In this document: in pieces, positions 41,130-41,587 of the stretch | Position numbering within the stretch: position 1 is the stretch's first letter | Layout of the letters: every line of letters begins with the position of its first letter | NCBI RefSeq assembly: GCF_019710745.1 | Contig: NZ_JAHKJW010000034.1 | Location: forward strand, 1-41,587 | Length of the DNA stretch: 41,587 nucleotides | Direction: 5' to 3' | From: Streptomyces beigongshangae | GTDB lineage: Bacteria > Actinomycetota > Actinomycetes > Streptomycetales > Streptomycetaceae | Made by a program: the position numbers and the translations under genes | The notes under the pieces: generated by a model | Told to the model about the DNA's origin: nothing | What the model saw: only the letters and a program-made list of their open reading frames with translations | The model's database searches: none

Positions 41130-41587
41130 ATGTCTGTTCAGACCACTACGCGCCGACGGCAGCTCGGCGCGATGATGCGCAAGCTCCGCGCACGCAAGGG
41201 CCTGACCCTGGAGGAGGCCGGCGGCTTGGTCGGCGTCTCCAAGGCCACGGTCAGCCGGTACGAGACGCAAGCTGGCCCGGTCAAGTGGCTCGTGGTGGAC
41301 GCGTTGTGCCGGCAGTACGACGCGACCAGCGCTGAGCGGCACGCCATTGTGGCGCTCGCCAAGGATGCCAAGCAGCAGGGCTGGTGGAGCTCCTTCGCCG
41401 ACTCCATCCCGGAGAGCATGAACCTGCTGCTCACACTTGAGGACGAGGCCGTGCGCGAGGACCACTTCTCCTGCGTGTACGTGCCAGGACTATTGCAGAC
41501 CCGTGCCTACAGCACCGCCTTGCAGCAGGCCAGCGAGATCCGTCTCGCCCCTACGGAGATCGAGCGTCTCGTCGGCATCCGCATGAA
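41130..41587 (+). CDS. XRE regulator with DUF5753 (Scr1/WhiJ type), partial
   Basis: The ATG has GGGGAGG nine bases upstream; the gene runs off the right edge after about 152 residues. The N-terminal HTH is QLGAMMRKLRARKGLTLEEA, then GVSKATVSRYE. The sequence then enters DUF5753 at ~105 (HFSCVYVPGLLQTRAY). In Streptomyces such regulators form a unit with an RsbW-like ATPase and a DUF397 protein. The DUF397 gene would lie beyond the window. Confidence 0.92.
   Translation, partial: MSVQTTTRRRQLGAMMRKLRARKGLTLEEAGGLVGVSKATVSRYETQAGPVKWLVVDALCRQYDATSAERHAIVALAKDAKQQGWWSSFADSIPESMNLLLTLEDEAVREDHFSCVYVPGLLQTRAYSTALQQASEIRLAPTEIERLVGIRM

Overview
The window is typical Streptomyces chromosome: high GC, strong third-position GC bias, GTG/TTG starts, many stop/start overlaps, and recognisable Streptomyces loci. 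I see no tRNA or rRNA gene, no insertion sequence, no integrase and no CRISPR array.

Layout. (1) 1-6810: a truncated unknown gene, an FCD-type GntR regulator and the conserved tip-glucan locus cslA-glxA-cslZ, made of a GT2 synthase, a galactose-oxidase-like copper radical oxidase and a GH6 lipoprotein. glxA and cslZ converge on a strong bidirectional hairpin. (2) 6952-9829: a compact four-gene operon of gas-vesicle-family proteins of unusual architecture: a GvpA/J-like protein with a zinc-ribbon and acidic repeats, a GvpA/J-like protein fused to two PH/GRAM-like domains, GvpK, and GvpF/L. No second set of gvp genes is in the window. (3) 9867-16534: a class F sortase with a secreted partner, a NagD-type HAD phosphatase, an LAxTG surface protein, and a ROK regulator divergent from an oxidoreductase-UPF0303 operon. 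(4) 16531-22414: four small secreted beta/gamma-crystallin-fold (peptidase-inhibitor I36-like) proteins, one on the minus strand and three in tandem on the plus strand, around an AraC-type regulator and a 1015-residue SARP-NB-ARC-TPR regulator. (5) 22542-26015: an FAH-family hydrolase, a YidC/Oxa1-type insertase with a small membrane protein, and a SEC-C motif protein. (6) 26225-40274: a DNA modification and defence island. (7) 40299-end: an RsbW-like ATPase divergent from an XRE/DUF5753 regulator, a common Streptomyces pairing.

The defence island looks composite. One part has a MORC/MutL-like GHKL ATPase, a Z1 ATPase and a Vsr endonuclease, with a convergent cytosine-C5 methyltransferase. 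The other has a second, paralogous cytosine-C5 methyltransferase, convergent with a DUF3883 nuclease that is coupled to an SNF2 helicase and a ParB-like protein. Two paralogous HNH proteins, the second lacking the HNH catalytic residues, and an XRE regulator complete the set. Both methyltransferase genes overlap the 3' end of their neighbouring nuclease gene by about 130 bp, tail to tail. A perfect 38-bp palindrome sits in the divergent promoter between the HNH1-MTase1 genes and MTase2.

The two strongest candidates for new biology are the fused gas-vesicle-family operon (6952-9829) and the organisation and control of the paired-methyltransferase island (30970-39540). Function assignments rest on motifs read by eye; nothing was searched against a database.
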